Of a DNA stretch of 64,000 nucleotides, positions 21,788 to 30,966 are shown in pieces. Below the pieces are notes generated by a model. That model was not told the DNA's origin and did not search any database. It saw nothing but the letters and a program-made list of their open reading frames with translations. This DNA is from Campylobacter curvus (GTDB lineage: Bacteria > Campylobacterota > Campylobacteria > Campylobacterales > Campylobacteraceae), in NCBI RefSeq assembly GCF_013372125.1, contig NZ_CP053826.1:496001-560000 (forward strand), read 5' to 3'. The position numbers and the translations under genes were made by a program. Within the stretch, counting starts at the first letter, position 1. Each line of letters starts with the position of its first letter.

Positions 21788-22791
21788 TATTCGAATTTTA
21801 CGAATTCGTCGTCGTAGTAAAACGCCCCTTTACCCATAAAGCTTTTGTCCTCTATCTCGTCGTTTAGTTCGTAAATTTTAGCGTTACCAAGATCAAGATC
21901 GGTTTTTATGATGTAGCCCGTTTTTTCCACGATATAAAGCTGATCGCCAAGTGCCGCCGCATCCGAGAAAATGGCGAATTTAAAATTGACCTCGTTTTTT
22001 TGTTTTAGTCCAAGGTCGGTCTTAACGATATTGCCGTCTTTTTTGAAGATGTAAATTTCATCGTTATTTACGAGGACATTTTTGATCTCGCCGTCGTAAT
22101 AGACCGTTTGCTGCGGGTTGATGACGATGAGTTTTTTGGCGGTCGCAGCTATCATGTTATCGCCTACGACGTCTAAAAATATGATGTTATTGAAAAAATT
22201 CTCCGAGCTTACGACGACGTCGCGTAAAATTCTGCCCGTATCCTTTTGCACGATGTAAATTTTACCGTCAAGCGACGGATAAATGATGAGAGAGCTCATG
22301 AAATAAGGTGCTACTACGCGCGAATCTACCGCGTAAATTTCAGAGGATTTATACTCCATCAGTGTTTTTGCCTGCACAATATCTATTAGATATATGTGGT
22401 TTGCAGCGCTGATGGCGGCCAGTAAATTCCCCTCCATCGACGCCGAGACGATCGCAGTCGGGAATTTGCCCTGATAGACGGTCGCATTGCTACCGTCGGT
22501 AACGTTTAGATCGCCGTATATGTCAGCAGAGATCAAAAATTCGCCGTTTTTGTTTAAAAGGCTGAAGTCTTGAGGCAGTTTGACGCTCGTATCAAGCCCG
22601 TCTTTTGTTATGATGTTGCCGTTATTCAGCGTCGCGGCGTTTGCATTTGCCGATTTGATATAAGATGGCAGATCTTGGGACAATTTTATCTTGCCGCTTA
22701 TGGTTTCTGGTTCGAAATATTGCCTTTTCGTGCCGCATCCGCCTAAAATAAGAGCTAAGCCCAAAGTCAGTAAAAGCGTAAATTTTTTCAT
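21787..22791 (-). CDS. Lipoprotein with beta-propeller-like repeats
   Basis: 334 residues. The N-terminus is a lipoprotein signal: MKKFTLLLTLGLALILGGCG, with lipobox LGGC and acylated Cys19. The rest is a chain of short beta strands with repeating pattern such as IYLIDI, KIYIVQKDTG, KLIVINPQQ, EIYIFKKDGNIVKTDL and QLYIVEKTGYIIKTDL, which looks like a PQQ/BamB-type beta propeller. A role in envelope assembly (BamB-like) is a guess. It follows the YfgM-like gene with a TAATG overlap; the YfgM-BamB pairing, common in other Proteobacteria, supports the idea. Confidence 0.82.
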   Translation of the reverse strand: MKKFTLLLTLGLALILGGCGTKRQYFEPETISGKIKLSQDLPSYIKSANANAATLNNGNIITKDGLDTSVKLPQDFSLLNKNGEFLISADIYGDLNVTDGSNATVYQGKFPTAIVSASMEGNLLAAISAANHIYLIDIVQAKTLMEYKSSEIYAVDSRVVAPYFMSSLIIYPSLDGKIYIVQKDTGRILRDVVVSSENFFNNIIFLDVVGDNMIAATAKKLIVINPQQTVYYDGEIKNVLVNNDEIYIFKKDGNIVKTDLGLKQKNEVNFKFAIFSDAAALGDQLYIVEKTGYIIKTDLDLGNAKIYELNDEIEDKSFMGKGAFYYDDEFVKFE

Positions 22792-23354
22792 TATTTATTT
22801 CCCTGATAGTGTTGTAGATTTTTAACCAAAGTCATGAGCTGCGAATCTAGCGGAATCTTTGCAAATTCGGCATTTGCTTCGCTTATTTTATTTTGTTTCA
22901 GGTATTCAAACCCTTGCAAAAGCGCATCGTATGAAGCTAAGATTTGCGTGCTTTGATCGGTAGTTTGAGAGAGGATTATTTGCTTTACGAGCAGATCGAC
23001 AGGTAAATTCGCAAGCTCTTTTGCGGCTTTGACGTCGCCTTTTTCAAGTGCGGTCTTAAGCTCGTAAAGCGCGTAAATGGACGGCTCGTTTTGTTTTAAA
23101 ATTTCAGCCGCTTTGGTATCGTTGGCGTCCATTATCAGCTTTGAGTAGGCCTCATTTGCCGCGACAACCTTGCGGTTATCGATGATCTTGTTCGCATATA
23201 GCGCTATGAGCGCGACGATGACGATAACAAGCAAAGCTATGAGAAGCTTTTTGTTTTTATTGAAAAATCTCTCGCCCTTTATGACGCTCTCTAAAAACTG
23301 CTCTTGCGCGCCTATTTCTTTTTTGATCTCGTTTAAGTCCTCTTTGATAGCCAA
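22791..23354 (-). CDS. YfgM-like membrane-anchored TPR protein
   Basis: 187 residues: a short cytoplasmic coiled-coil N-terminus, one membrane span at ~34-53 (LLIALLVIVIVALIALYAN), then a helical periplasmic region with TPR-like spacing. This is the YfgM architecture, an ancillary periplasmic chaperone that works with SecYEG/PpiD. The start is unusual: TTG at 23354, with AAGGA about 8 bases upstream and an in-frame TAG only two codons before, so no earlier start is possible and no ATG follows in the first 100 codons that would keep the membrane span. First gene of the minus-strand operon. Confidence 0.75.
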   Translation of the reverse strand: MAIKEDLNEIKKEIGAQEQFLESVIKGERFFNKNKKLLIALLVIVIVALIALYANKIIDNRKVVAANEAYSKLIMDANDTKAAEILKQNEPSIYALYELKTALEKGDVKAAKELANLPVDLLVKQIILSQTTDQSTQILASYDALLQGFEYLKQNKISEANAEFAKIPLDSQLMTLVKNLQHYQGNK

Positions 23355-23386
23355 TGCCTAGTCCTTCTTAAAATTTTAGTTCGCAA

Positions 23387-23392
23387 ATTGTA
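23387..23392 (-). promoter_or_regulatory. -10 box of the YfgM-lipoprotein-coaX-hisG operon
   Basis: TACAAT on the minus strand, preceded by GC-TA context, 33 bases before the TTG start. It faces away from the gatC promoter in the same 118-base divergent gap. Confidence 0.45.
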
Positions 23393-23437
23393 GCATAAAT
23401 AAATTTAAAGCAGCCCAAAATTAAAGCTTGAATATGA

Positions 23438-23443
23438 TATAAT
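23438..23443 (+). promoter_or_regulatory. -10 box of the gatC operon
   Basis: Perfect TATAAT in the divergent gap, 30 bases before the gatC ATG, with an AAAAGG ribosome site in between. It probably drives gatC-pilT-cvpA-fur-lysS-glyA and beyond, as no later gap larger than 10 bases interrupts the run before aroE. Confidence 0.55.
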
Positions 23444-23472
23444 GGCTCAAAATTGATCATAAAAGGTTTTTT

Positions 23473-23760
23473 ATGCAGATTGACGATGCGCTTCTTAGTA
23501 AGCTCGAAAAACTCTCCTCTTTAAAGATAAATGACGACAAACGCGAAGAGATCAAAAGGCAGTTAAGCGAGATCGTATCTTTTGTAGATGTTTTGAACGA
23601 GCTTGATTTAAAGGGTAGCGAGGCCGTAGTGAGCTCTATAAAGGGCGGGACTTTATTAAGAGAGGATAGTCCTATCGCGAGCGACGTGATAGATGTTATC
23701 TTAAAAAACGCTCCTTCCCAAGAAGGGCACTTTTTCTCGGTTCCTAAAATCATAGAGTAA
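23473..23760 (+). CDS. gatC: Glu-tRNA(Gln) amidotransferase subunit C
   Basis: Small belt-like subunit that wraps GatA and GatB and stabilises the amidotransferase. At 95 residues it shows the family pattern: an N-terminal helix with LEKLSSLKINDDKREEIKRQL, then VLNELDLKGSEA and the C-terminal LRED...APSQEGHFFSVPKIIE. gatA lies about 16 kb away in another operon. Confidence 0.93.
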   Translation: MQIDDALLSKLEKLSSLKINDDKREEIKRQLSEIVSFVDVLNELDLKGSEAVVSSIKGGTLLREDSPIASDVIDVILKNAPSQEGHFFSVPKIIE

Positions 23761-23763
23761 CAA

Positions 23764-24885
23764 ATGGATCTGATACAAACGAACAATAACATAGTCCAAG
23801 CACCGCCAAGACCGACAAATACAGACATACAAACATTACTAAAAACCGTTGTTTTCAATAAAGCCAGTGACCTGCATCTTGTCGCAAGATCCGAGCCTCA
23901 AATAAGGATCGACGGTACATTGCGTCCTCTCGAGCTTGGAATTTTAAGCGGCAAAGACATAGAGACTCTGTGTTATGCACTGATAACGGACGCTCAAAAA
24001 AGCGAGCTTGAAAACAATAAAGAGCTTGACTTTGCGATAGAGCTACCAAGTATCGGACGCTTTCGCGGTAACTACTACTACACTATGAATGGCGATCTGG
24101 CGGCCGCATTTCGTATCATACCTATCGAAATTCCATCTCTTGACGAGCTGAAATCTCCTCAGATTTTTAAAGACATCATAAAGCGCGAAAAGGGGCTTAT
24201 TTTAGTCACCGGACCTACCGGTAGCGGTAAATCGACTACCCTTGCAGCTATGCTAAACGAGATAAATTTAAACTATCGAAAGCATATCATAACGATAGAA
24301 GACCCGGTAGAATTCGTCCATAGCAACAAAAAAGCGCTATTTTCACACAGAAATATCGGCACTGATACGCACTCATACGCTAGAGCGCTTAAATTTTCAC
24401 TGCGCGAAGACCCCGACATCATCCTGGTGGGCGAGATGAGAGATAAAGAGACGATATCTATCGCGATAACAGCGGCTGAAACCGGACACCTAGTTTTTGG
24501 AACTCTACATACGAATTCCGCTATCCAGACGATAAACAGGATAGTCGACAGCTTTGACGGCAGCGAGCAGCTTCAGGTGCGAAACATGCTCAGCGTCTCG
24601 CTAACGGCGGTCATCTCGCAAAGCCTGCTTCCAAAGACCAACGGCGGCAGGTGTGCGATACATGAAATTTTGATCAACAACATGGCCGTTGCAAATTTGA
24701 TCCGTGAAAACAAGGTGCATCAGATATACTCTCAGATGCAGCTAAATCAGCAGCAAACTGGCATGTGCACGCAGACGCAGTCTTTGATAAAGGCCATAAG
24801 AGGCGGCCTTATAACCAAAGAAAATGCGTTGCGTTATTCGACCAGTCAGCAAGAGCTTTTAAATACTATGGGTGCAGGTGCTTGA
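23764..24885 (+). CDS. pilT: Type IV pilus retraction ATPase (PilT family)
   Basis: 373 residues with all PilT/GspE secretion-ATPase motifs: N-terminal ASDLHL, RGNYYYTMNG, Walker A GPTGSGKST (150-158), the Asp box ITIEDPVEFV, Walker B DPDIILVGEMRD, His box TGHLVFGTLHT, and the PilT-type AIHEIL. PilT hexamers disassemble type IV pili for twitching or DNA uptake. No other pilus gene is near. It sits 3 bases after gatC and before cvpA; C. jejuni, as I recall it, has gatC directly followed by cvpA, so pilT has been inserted into a housekeeping operon. Confidence 0.93.
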   Translation: MDLIQTNNNIVQAPPRPTNTDIQTLLKTVVFNKASDLHLVARSEPQIRIDGTLRPLELGILSGKDIETLCYALITDAQKSELENNKELDFAIELPSIGRFRGNYYYTMNGDLAAAFRIIPIEIPSLDELKSPQIFKDIIKREKGLILVTGPTGSGKSTTLAAMLNEINLNYRKHIITIEDPVEFVHSNKKALFSHRNIGTDTHSYARALKFSLREDPDIILVGEMRDKETISIAITAAETGHLVFGTLHTNSAIQTINRIVDSFDGSEQLQVRNMLSVSLTAVISQSLLPKTNGGRCAIHEILINNMAVANLIRENKVHQIYSQMQLNQQQTGMCTQTQSLIKAIRGGLITKENALRYSTSQQELLNTMGAGA

Positions 24886-24886
24886 T

Positions 24887-25504
24887 ATGGATTTTGTAAC
24901 TTGGTTTGATATAATCGTCATCGCTTTGGTTTTGATACTAGGCATAAAAGGGATCTTAAACGGACTGATAAAAGAGGTCTTTGGGCTCATCGGTCTTATC
25001 GGCGGCCTCATAGTGGCGAGCAGGTTTTCTGATGTGGCTGAAAATTTCATAAGCTCGAATATCTATAAATTTGAAAACGCCTCGATGCTTCAGTTTGTCG
25101 GATTCATCGGGCTTTGGATAGTCTTTTGGATAGTTTGTCTTTTGATAGGCAAATTTCTATCCAAGATCATCGCTCTTAGCGGGCTTGGATTTTTAGATAG
25201 ATTCGGCGGATTTTTAGCCGGAAGCGGTAAAATTTTCCTCACATTTTCAGCCGTGATCGCGGTCGTCGCCGGGACATACCTAAACAAAAACATAGAGCCT
25301 TATTTTCAGGGTAGCAAGGTCTATCCTGTGCTACTGGCCACCGGGAAATGGATAACAAATATCGATGTGAAAAGCCTTAAAAATGATATCGACGATATGA
25401 TGGTGCGGCCAAGCGAGTCGAACAAGACCGACGCTTTTATAACTATGGATGCGAATACTACAACAAATACTGATACAAACGTCACAAAAGGAGAGATGAG
25501 ATGA
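24887..25504 (+). CDS. cvpA: CvpA family membrane protein
   Basis: Inner-membrane protein with four hydrophobic spans (residues ~5-25, ~27-45, ~62-85, ~103-125) and the family pattern [19 protein letters not shown]. CvpA is needed for colicin V production in E. coli and for envelope and bile resistance in other enterics; the mechanism is unknown. The C-terminal ~50 residues are hydrophilic, Thr/Asn rich. A GTG at 24872 would extend it into pilT; ATG at 24887, one base after the pilT stop, is preferred. Its end overlaps fur by 4 bases. Confidence 0.88.
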   Translation: MDFVTWFDIIVIALVLILGIKGILNGLIKEVFGLIGLIGGLIVASRFSDVAENFISSNIYKFENASMLQFVGFIGLWIVFWIVCLLIGKFLSKIIALSGLGFLDRFGGFLAGSGKIFLTFSAVIAVVAGTYLNKNIEPYFQGSKVYPVLLATGKWITNIDVKSLKNDIDDMMVRPSESNKTDAFITMDANTTTNTDTNVTKGEMR

Positions 25505-25968
25505 TAGAAAATTTAGAATACGACGCGTTGCTCGAGAAATTCAAAAAGGTGCTTCGCGACAATGGCCTAAAATACACTAAACAGCGCGAAATTTTGCTCA
25601 AAACGCTCTACAATAACGGCGAGCATTTTACGCCTGAAAAGCTATATCTTTTCATAAAAGAGACATATCCTGAGCTAAATATCGGTATCGCAACCGTTTA
25701 TCGCACTCTAAATTTACTCGAAGAATCCGAGATGGTGACCTCTATCAGTTTTGGCTCGCAGGGCAAAAAATTCGAGCTTGCAACAAAGCCGCACCACGAT
25801 CATATGATTTGTAGGAAATGCGGTCTCATCATAGAATTTGAAGATCCTATGATAGAAAAACGTCAAATAAGCATCGCAAAAGAGCATGGATTTAAGCTTA
25901 CTGGACACATGATGCAGCTTTATGGTATATGCGAAGAGTGCAGTAAAAACAACATAAAGGGCAAGTGA
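25501..25968 (+). CDS. fur: Ferric uptake regulator Fur
   Basis: 155-residue metal-dependent repressor. The winged-helix DNA-binding half is at residues ~10-90 ([28 protein letters not shown]). The metal half shows [11 protein letters not shown] and ICEECSK, i.e. the two CxxC pairs of the structural zinc site. The N-terminal extension before the first helix is typical of Campylobacter Fur. AAGGAG lies 7 bases before the ATG. A Fur gene directly upstream of lysS and glyA is the Campylobacter arrangement I recall (Cj0400-Cj0402). Confidence 0.97.
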   Translation: MIENLEYDALLEKFKKVLRDNGLKYTKQREILLKTLYNNGEHFTPEKLYLFIKETYPELNIGIATVYRTLNLLEESEMVTSISFGSQGKKFELATKPHHDHMICRKCGLIIEFEDPMIEKRQISIAKEHGFKLTGHMMQLYGICEECSKNNIKGK

Positions 25969-25969
25969 A

Positions 25970-27481
25970 GTGATATTTGACAACCAACTAGAAATCCAAA
26001 GGCTTGAAACAGCTGAAAATTTAAGAAAAATGGGCGTAAATCCATACCCGCACTTTCTAAGACGCGATATGGATATAGCAAAATTTAGGCTCAAATTCGC
26101 TCACATCATAAATACCGAAGACAAAAAAGCCGAGGGGCAGTATGTGAGTCTCGCCGGTCGTATAAAGCTCATCAGAGACGCCGGCAAAGCGATATTTGCA
26201 AATATCGAGGACGAAAACGGAAATTTACAAATTTATTTTAGCAACAAGACGCTTGATCCGGAATGGTTTAAGGTCGTAAAGAAAAACATCGAGGTCGGCG
26301 ACATCATCTATGTGCGCGGCTATGCTTTCGTCACGAGGACGGGCGAGTTTTCGATGCACGTTAGCGAGCTAAATTTAGCCTCCAAAGCGATCTCGCCTTT
26401 GCCTGAGAAATTTCACGGGCTCGTGGATATCGAGACTCGCTACCGACAAAGATACCTAGACCTTATCATGAACCCCGAGGTTAGAAGCGACTTTAAAAAG
26501 CGCTCCATCATCATCAGCACCATACGCCGATTTATCGAAGAGAAGGGCTTTTTAGAGGTCGAGACGCCGATGATGCACCCGATCGCCGGCGGTGCGAACG
26601 CTAAGCCGTTTGTCACCTTTCACAACGCACTTGGTGTCAATAGATACCTTCGTATCGCGCCCGAACTTTATCTAAAACGCCTCATCGTGGGCGGTTTTGA
26701 AGCCGTTTATGACATGAATAGAAATTTTAGAAACGAGGGTATGGATCTAACGCACAATCCCGAATTTACAAGCATAGAATTTTACTGGGCGTATCACACA
26801 TATCACGATCTAATGGGGCTAACAGAGGAGCTATTTAATGTGCTCATCGATAAGCTTGATCTGCCAAAGATCATTGAATTTGACGGTATGCAGGTTGATT
26901 TTAGTAAGCCGTTTGCGAGGCTAAACTACAAAAAAGCACTCGTCGAGGTGGGCGGACTAGATCCGCAGATCATCGAGGATAAAGATAAAATTTTAGCCAA
27001 GCTTAAAGCGGACGGCTTTGAAGCGAATGCAAAGCTCGATCTTGGGCATTTGCAAGCCGAGCTTTTTGATAACTATGTCGAAGAAAAGCTCATAGATCCG
27101 ACCTTCATCATCGACTATCCGATCTCGATCAGCCCGCTTTCAAGAAGGAGCGACAAAAACCCTGAAATAGCCGAGAGATTTGAGCTGTTTATCGCCGGAC
27201 GCGAGCTGGCAAACGGCTTTAACGAGTTAAACGACCCAGTTGATCAGTATAACCGCTTTGCCGCGCAGATCGAGGCTAAAAATGCAGGTGATGATGAAGC
27301 GCACGAGATGGACGAGGACTACGTCAGAGCCCTTGGATACGCGATGCCACCGACTGCGGGCGAGGGTATCGGCATAGACCGCCTCGTGATGCTACTAACA
27401 AATAAAAAATCTATCCGCGACGTGGTGCTTTTCCCTGCGATGCGCCCGCTAAAAAGTGAAATAAAGGAGAATGAAAAATGA
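25970..27481 (+). CDS. lysS: Lysyl-tRNA synthetase (class II)
   Basis: 503-residue class II synthetase: N-terminal OB-fold anticodon-binding domain (~55-150) followed by the catalytic domain with motif 1 ([19 protein letters not shown]), motif 2 ([25 protein letters not shown] split over two parts) and motif 3 ([11 protein letters not shown]). GTG start, two bases after the fur stop. It overlaps glyA by 4 bases. Confidence 0.97.
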   Translation: MIFDNQLEIQRLETAENLRKMGVNPYPHFLRRDMDIAKFRLKFAHIINTEDKKAEGQYVSLAGRIKLIRDAGKAIFANIEDENGNLQIYFSNKTLDPEWFKVVKKNIEVGDIIYVRGYAFVTRTGEFSMHVSELNLASKAISPLPEKFHGLVDIETRYRQRYLDLIMNPEVRSDFKKRSIIISTIRRFIEEKGFLEVETPMMHPIAGGANAKPFVTFHNALGVNRYLRIAPELYLKRLIVGGFEAVYDMNRNFRNEGMDLTHNPEFTSIEFYWAYHTYHDLMGLTEELFNVLIDKLDLPKIIEFDGMQVDFSKPFARLNYKKALVEVGGLDPQIIEDKDKILAKLKADGFEANAKLDLGHLQAELFDNYVEEKLIDPTFIIDYPISISPLSRRSDKNPEIAERFELFIAGRELANGFNELNDPVDQYNRFAAQIEAKNAGDDEAHEMDEDYVRALGYAMPPTAGEGIGIDRLVMLLTNKKSIRDVVLFPAMRPLKSEIKENEK

Positions 27482-28722
27482 GTTTGCAAAGCTACGATAA
27501 AGAAATTTTTGATCTGGTAAATTTAGAGCTAAAACGCCAGTGCGATCACCTAGAAATGATAGCGAGTGAAAATTTTACCTACCCCGAGGTCATGGAGGTC
27601 ATGGGCTCGATCCTCACAAACAAATACGCCGAAGGCTATCCGGGCAAACGCTACTATGGCGGTTGCGAATACGTCGATGGCATCGAGCAGCTAGCGATTG
27701 ATAGGTGCAAGCAGCTTTTTGGCTGCGAATTTGCAAACGTGCAGCCAAATTCGGGCTCACAGGCGAATCAAGGCGTTTATGGTGCGCTACTAAATCCTGG
27801 CGATAAAATTTTAGGCATGGATCTAAGCCACGGCGGACACCTCACGCATGGTGCGAAGGTCAGCAGCTCGGGTAAAATTTACGAGAGCTTTTTTTATGGC
27901 GTGGAGCTTGACGGACGCATAAACTACGAGCGCGTCCTAGACATCGCAAAGATCGTGAAGCCAAAGATGATCGTCTGCGGTGCGAGCGCATACACACGCG
28001 AGATAGAATTTGATAAATTTAGAGCCATCGCCGATGAGGTCGGAGCTTTGCTCTTTGCGGACGTGGCGCACATCGCGGGGCTTGTAGTGGCGGGTGAGCA
28101 TCAAAATCCTTTCCCTCACTGCGACGTGGTGAGCTCGACTACGCATAAAACGCTTCGCGGACCGCGCGGAGGCATAATCATGACAAATAACGAAGAATAC
28201 GCTAAAAAGATAAACGCTTCGATATTTCCGGGTATCCAAGGCGGACCGCTCGTGCATGTCATCGCTGCAAAGGCGGTGGGCTTTAAGCACAATCTAAGCC
28301 CGGAGTGGAAAATTTACGCAAAGCAGGTCAAGGCAAACGCCAAAAAGTTGGGCGAAATTTTGATCTCTCGTGGGTTTGATCTAGTTAGCGGCGGCACTGA
28401 TAATCACCTCATTTTGATGAGCTTTTTAAATAGAGAATTTAGCGGAAAAGACGCTGACATCGCACTTGGCAACGCCGGCATCACGGTAAATAAAAACACC
28501 GTCCCGGGCGAGAAGCGAAGTCCGTTCGTGACAAGCGGTATCCGCGTAGGCAGTCCCGCACTAACGGCTCGTGGTATGAAAGAAGCGGAATTTGAGATCA
28601 TCGCAAACAAGATAGCCGACGTGCTAAGCGACATCAACAACGCCGAGCTTCAAAAGAAGATAAAAGCCGAGCTAAAGGAGCTTGCGCATAAATTTATCAT
28701 TTATGATAGAGCGACTTTTTGA
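27478..28722 (+). CDS. glyA: Serine hydroxymethyltransferase
   Basis: PLP enzyme that interconverts serine and glycine and feeds one-carbon units to folate. 414 residues. The PLP lysine lies in [16 protein letters not shown]; other conserved parts are [45 protein letters not shown] and [13 protein letters not shown] overlap with lysS; the next gene begins on the last base of the stop. Confidence 0.98.
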   Translation: MSLQSYDKEIFDLVNLELKRQCDHLEMIASENFTYPEVMEVMGSILTNKYAEGYPGKRYYGGCEYVDGIEQLAIDRCKQLFGCEFANVQPNSGSQANQGVYGALLNPGDKILGMDLSHGGHLTHGAKVSSSGKIYESFFYGVELDGRINYERVLDIAKIVKPKMIVCGASAYTREIEFDKFRAIADEVGALLFADVAHIAGLVVAGEHQNPFPHCDVVSSTTHKTLRGPRGGIIMTNNEEYAKKINASIFPGIQGGPLVHVIAAKAVGFKHNLSPEWKIYAKQVKANAKKLGEILISRGFDLVSGGTDNHLILMSFLNREFSGKDADIALGNAGITVNKNTVPGEKRSPFVTSGIRVGSPALTARGMKEAEFEIIANKIADVLSDINNAELQKKIKAELKELAHKFIIYDRATF

Positions 28723-29264
28723 TGCAAAGCATAGATACTGCGCTCATAAAGATAAACACCAGCCACTACTGGATCAAGCGTGACAATATCGTCAGCAAGA
28801 TCGAGTATAAGGGCAAGACATTTTTCAATAAATTTGAAAGGATCGACGAACCGCTAAATTATAGCGTCATCAAGGAGCATGAGGAGGGCAAGATCACGGT
28901 CGCGCACTCACTCATCTTGCCCGGCGACAAGGTCGAAAATATCGTTTTTGACTATAATGGCAGGACGCCGGAGAGGTTTTGGCATAGGGCACAGCTTTTG
29001 CTTAGAGAAGAGGGGTATATAAATTTTACGGCGTATGAGAGCAAGACGTCCGGGCATTTGCATCTTTATATCCACAAAGGGCATACGACGCTAAACGAGG
29101 CCTATCAGCTGGCAAACATGCTAAGTATGAAGCTCTCTCAGCGTCTAGCCAAAGAGTGGAGGATGTTTCCTACGATGGATATGCCTAAGGAATTTAATAT
29201 CCTAACCCTGCCATATAAGCTTTACCAAAAGGAGCGTGGCGCTAGTTGGTCAAAATATATGTAA
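28722..29264 (+). CDS. Conserved epsilonproteobacterial hypothetical protein (DUF1882-like)
   Basis: 180 residues; matches what I remember as DUF1882, found next to glyA in Campylobacter and Helicobacter. Function is not known. It is rich in aromatic and His residues: [10 protein letters not shown] near the N-terminus, then [16 protein letters not shown] and [17 protein letters not shown], and [13 protein letters not shown]. The paired His/acidic pattern could be a nuclease- or primase-like active site, but this is only an impression. ATG shares a base with the glyA stop (TGATG); a TTG three bases earlier is less likely. Confidence 0.8.
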   Translation: MQSIDTALIKINTSHYWIKRDNIVSKIEYKGKTFFNKFERIDEPLNYSVIKEHEEGKITVAHSLILPGDKVENIVFDYNGRTPERFWHRAQLLLREEGYINFTAYESKTSGHLHLYIHKGHTTLNEAYQLANMLSMKLSQRLAKEWRMFPTMDMPKEFNILTLPYKLYQKERGASWSKYM

Positions 29265-29273
29265 GGAGCGAAA

Positions 29274-30134
29274 ATGGAAAACGAAGAGTTAAAAGATATA
29301 CTTTTAGATAGAGATGACGAGGCTAAAAACGCGAAGATAAAGAAGCTTTTGATGTTTATCGCCGCGCTTGTCATATTGTTTTTAGTGATCATAGTCGCGA
29401 TGAAAATTTTAAACTCAAGTGACTCGGCTCAATCTCAAGCGGATAACGACTCAAGGCTTGCCTTGCCGCCTGTGCCTATCGAGCAGCCAGCCTCAAATAA
29501 TCAATTGGCCTCTCAGGACAACAACTCCGTCGCGCAGCCTCCACTCACACAAGCGGATGATAAAAAGGGTGACGGTCAGCTATTTGAGCAAGTACCGATA
29601 GTACCTGAAAATAAGCAACAAGACGACTTTGAGGATATGATCAAAAAGCTAAAAGACAAAGAGGGTGGTAAAACTACCGTTAAAACGGATACGAAAGAGC
29701 CACTGCCTGCTACGACAGAAGCCAAGCCTAAAGAAGAAAAGCCTGCCGCAGTAGCGAAGCCTGACACCAAGCCACAAGCCGGAGCGGAAGCTAAGCCTAA
29801 GGCGCAAGCGGCTAGTGATAAAAAGCTGGCAGAGCAAAAAGCCGAGAAGCCAGCCGCTACAAAGCAAGCCAGCAAGCCTGCCACGACAGCCGCCGCACCT
29901 AAAGGTGCCGCTTCAAAAGGCGCTTACGTTCAAGTCTTTGCGACTGGTAAATTTAATCCAAATGCGGACTATATAAAGAAGATCCAGGCCAAAGGATATA
30001 GCTACCATACGCTAAAAGTGGGCGAAGTCACTAAAATTTTAGTCGGACCTTTCGACGATAAAAATTTACAAACGACTTTGAACGATATCCGCAAAGACGT
30101 AAATAAGGATGCATTTATCTTTAGGGTAAAATGA
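29274..30134 (+). CDS. SPOR-domain cell-envelope protein
   Basis: 286 residues: a cytoplasmic acidic N-terminus, one membrane span at ~24-45 (KLLMFIAALVILFLVIIVAM), a long Pro/Ala/Lys-rich low-complexity linker in the periplasm (~55-210), and a C-terminal SPOR domain (~214-286; YVQVFATGKFN, GYSYHTLKVGEVTKILVGPF). SPOR domains bind denuded septal peptidoglycan, so a role at the division site is likely. The linker contains many near-repeats of KPA/AKP type. It precedes aroE, as in the C. jejuni order (Cj0404-Cj0405, from memory). Confidence 0.88.
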   Translation: MENEELKDILLDRDDEAKNAKIKKLLMFIAALVILFLVIIVAMKILNSSDSAQSQADNDSRLALPPVPIEQPASNNQLASQDNNSVAQPPLTQADDKKGDGQLFEQVPIVPENKQQDDFEDMIKKLKDKEGGKTTVKTDTKEPLPATTEAKPKEEKPAAVAKPDTKPQAGAEAKPKAQAASDKKLAEQKAEKPAATKQASKPATTAAAPKGAASKGAYVQVFATGKFNPNADYIKKIQAKGYSYHTLKVGEVTKILVGPFDDKNLQTTLNDIRKDVNKDAFIFRVK

Positions 30135-30922
30135 TGCAAACTTTTGCGGTCTTTGGAAACCCGGTCGAGCACTCTATCTCACCTAGACTACACAATAAAG
30201 CGCTGCAAGATCTCGGTCTTGACGCGCTTTATACCAGGGTTTTGCTGGAGGACGGAAGCAAACTCATATCAAAATTTAGAGCTCTCAAGCTAGACGGCGC
30301 GAACGTGACCATCCCTCACAAAGAATACGCCCTAAAGCTTGCCGATGAGGCATCGCAAATCGCTATGAGATCGGGCTCTGCAAATACTCTAGTTTTAAAA
30401 AACGATAAAATTTTAGCCTATAATACCGACGCACCGGGCTTTATGCGCGCCATAGTACCATTTGGCAAGATAAAAACGGCGCTCGTCATAGGCGCAGGAG
30501 GTACGGCAAAAGCACTATCTCACGCATTAAAAGATAACGATACCGAGGTTACTCTCATCAACCGCAGCAAAGAGCGACTAGCCGCTTTCGATAAAGAATT
30601 CGAGTGCTATTGCTGGGATGATTTTAAGGTAAAAGGCTACGATCTCATCGTAAATTCTACTTCGGCAGGGCTAAGAGACGACTCGCTTCCTGCTCCAATC
30701 GAAATTTTAGAGCCGGTGATAAAGCAGTCAAATTTCGCCTTTGACGTGATCTATAATCAATCCACCGCCTTTTTAAATCTAGCCCAAGCAAACAACCTCA
30801 CATGCAAAAATGGCGCGGATATGCTGCTTTTTCAGGCGGTATTGGCGCTAAATTTATTTTATGACTCCAGCCTTGACGAGGCCAAAATAGAAAAATCTAT
30901 GCGTGAAATTTTTAAGTTATGA
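30134..30922 (+). CDS. aroE: Shikimate dehydrogenase
   Basis: NADP-dependent reduction of 3-dehydroshikimate in aromatic amino-acid synthesis. Motifs: GNPVEHSISPRLHN at the N-terminus, the catalytic Lys in NVTIPHKEYA, Asp in AYNTDAPGF, the nucleotide loop GAGGTAKALSHAL and NRSKER. Two consecutive ATGs exist (30131 and 30134); AGGG lies 7 bases before the second. Last gene of the gatC-aroE run; a hairpin follows. Confidence 0.95.
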   Translation: MQTFAVFGNPVEHSISPRLHNKALQDLGLDALYTRVLLEDGSKLISKFRALKLDGANVTIPHKEYALKLADEASQIAMRSGSANTLVLKNDKILAYNTDAPGFMRAIVPFGKIKTALVIGAGGTAKALSHALKDNDTEVTLINRSKERLAAFDKEFECYCWDDFKVKGYDLIVNSTSAGLRDDSLPAPIEILEPVIKQSNFAFDVIYNQSTAFLNLAQANNLTCKNGADMLLFQAVLALNLFYDSSLDEAKIEKSMREIFKL

Positions 30923-30935
30923 TGAGGATGAGAAA

Positions 30936-30961
30936 ATTCCGACCCGAAGCCGAGTCGGAAT
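30936..30961. terminator. Bidirectional hairpin terminator between aroE and dctP
   Basis: Inverted repeat ATTCCGAC / GTCGGAAT around a 10-base loop, in the 44 bases between convergent genes. Read in the minus direction the stem extends to about 11 pairs, with one G-U, closed by a GCTT loop and followed by TTTTCT. In the plus direction it is followed by AAATTTT. It should stop transcripts from both sides. Confidence 0.7.
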
Positions 30962-30966
30962 AAATT

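Noticed and set aside
29641-29890. Frequent KPA/AKP near-repeats in the SPOR gene considered as a DNA tandem repeat
   Set aside because: Units vary in length and sequence; it is a low-complexity protein linker, not a DNA repeat array.
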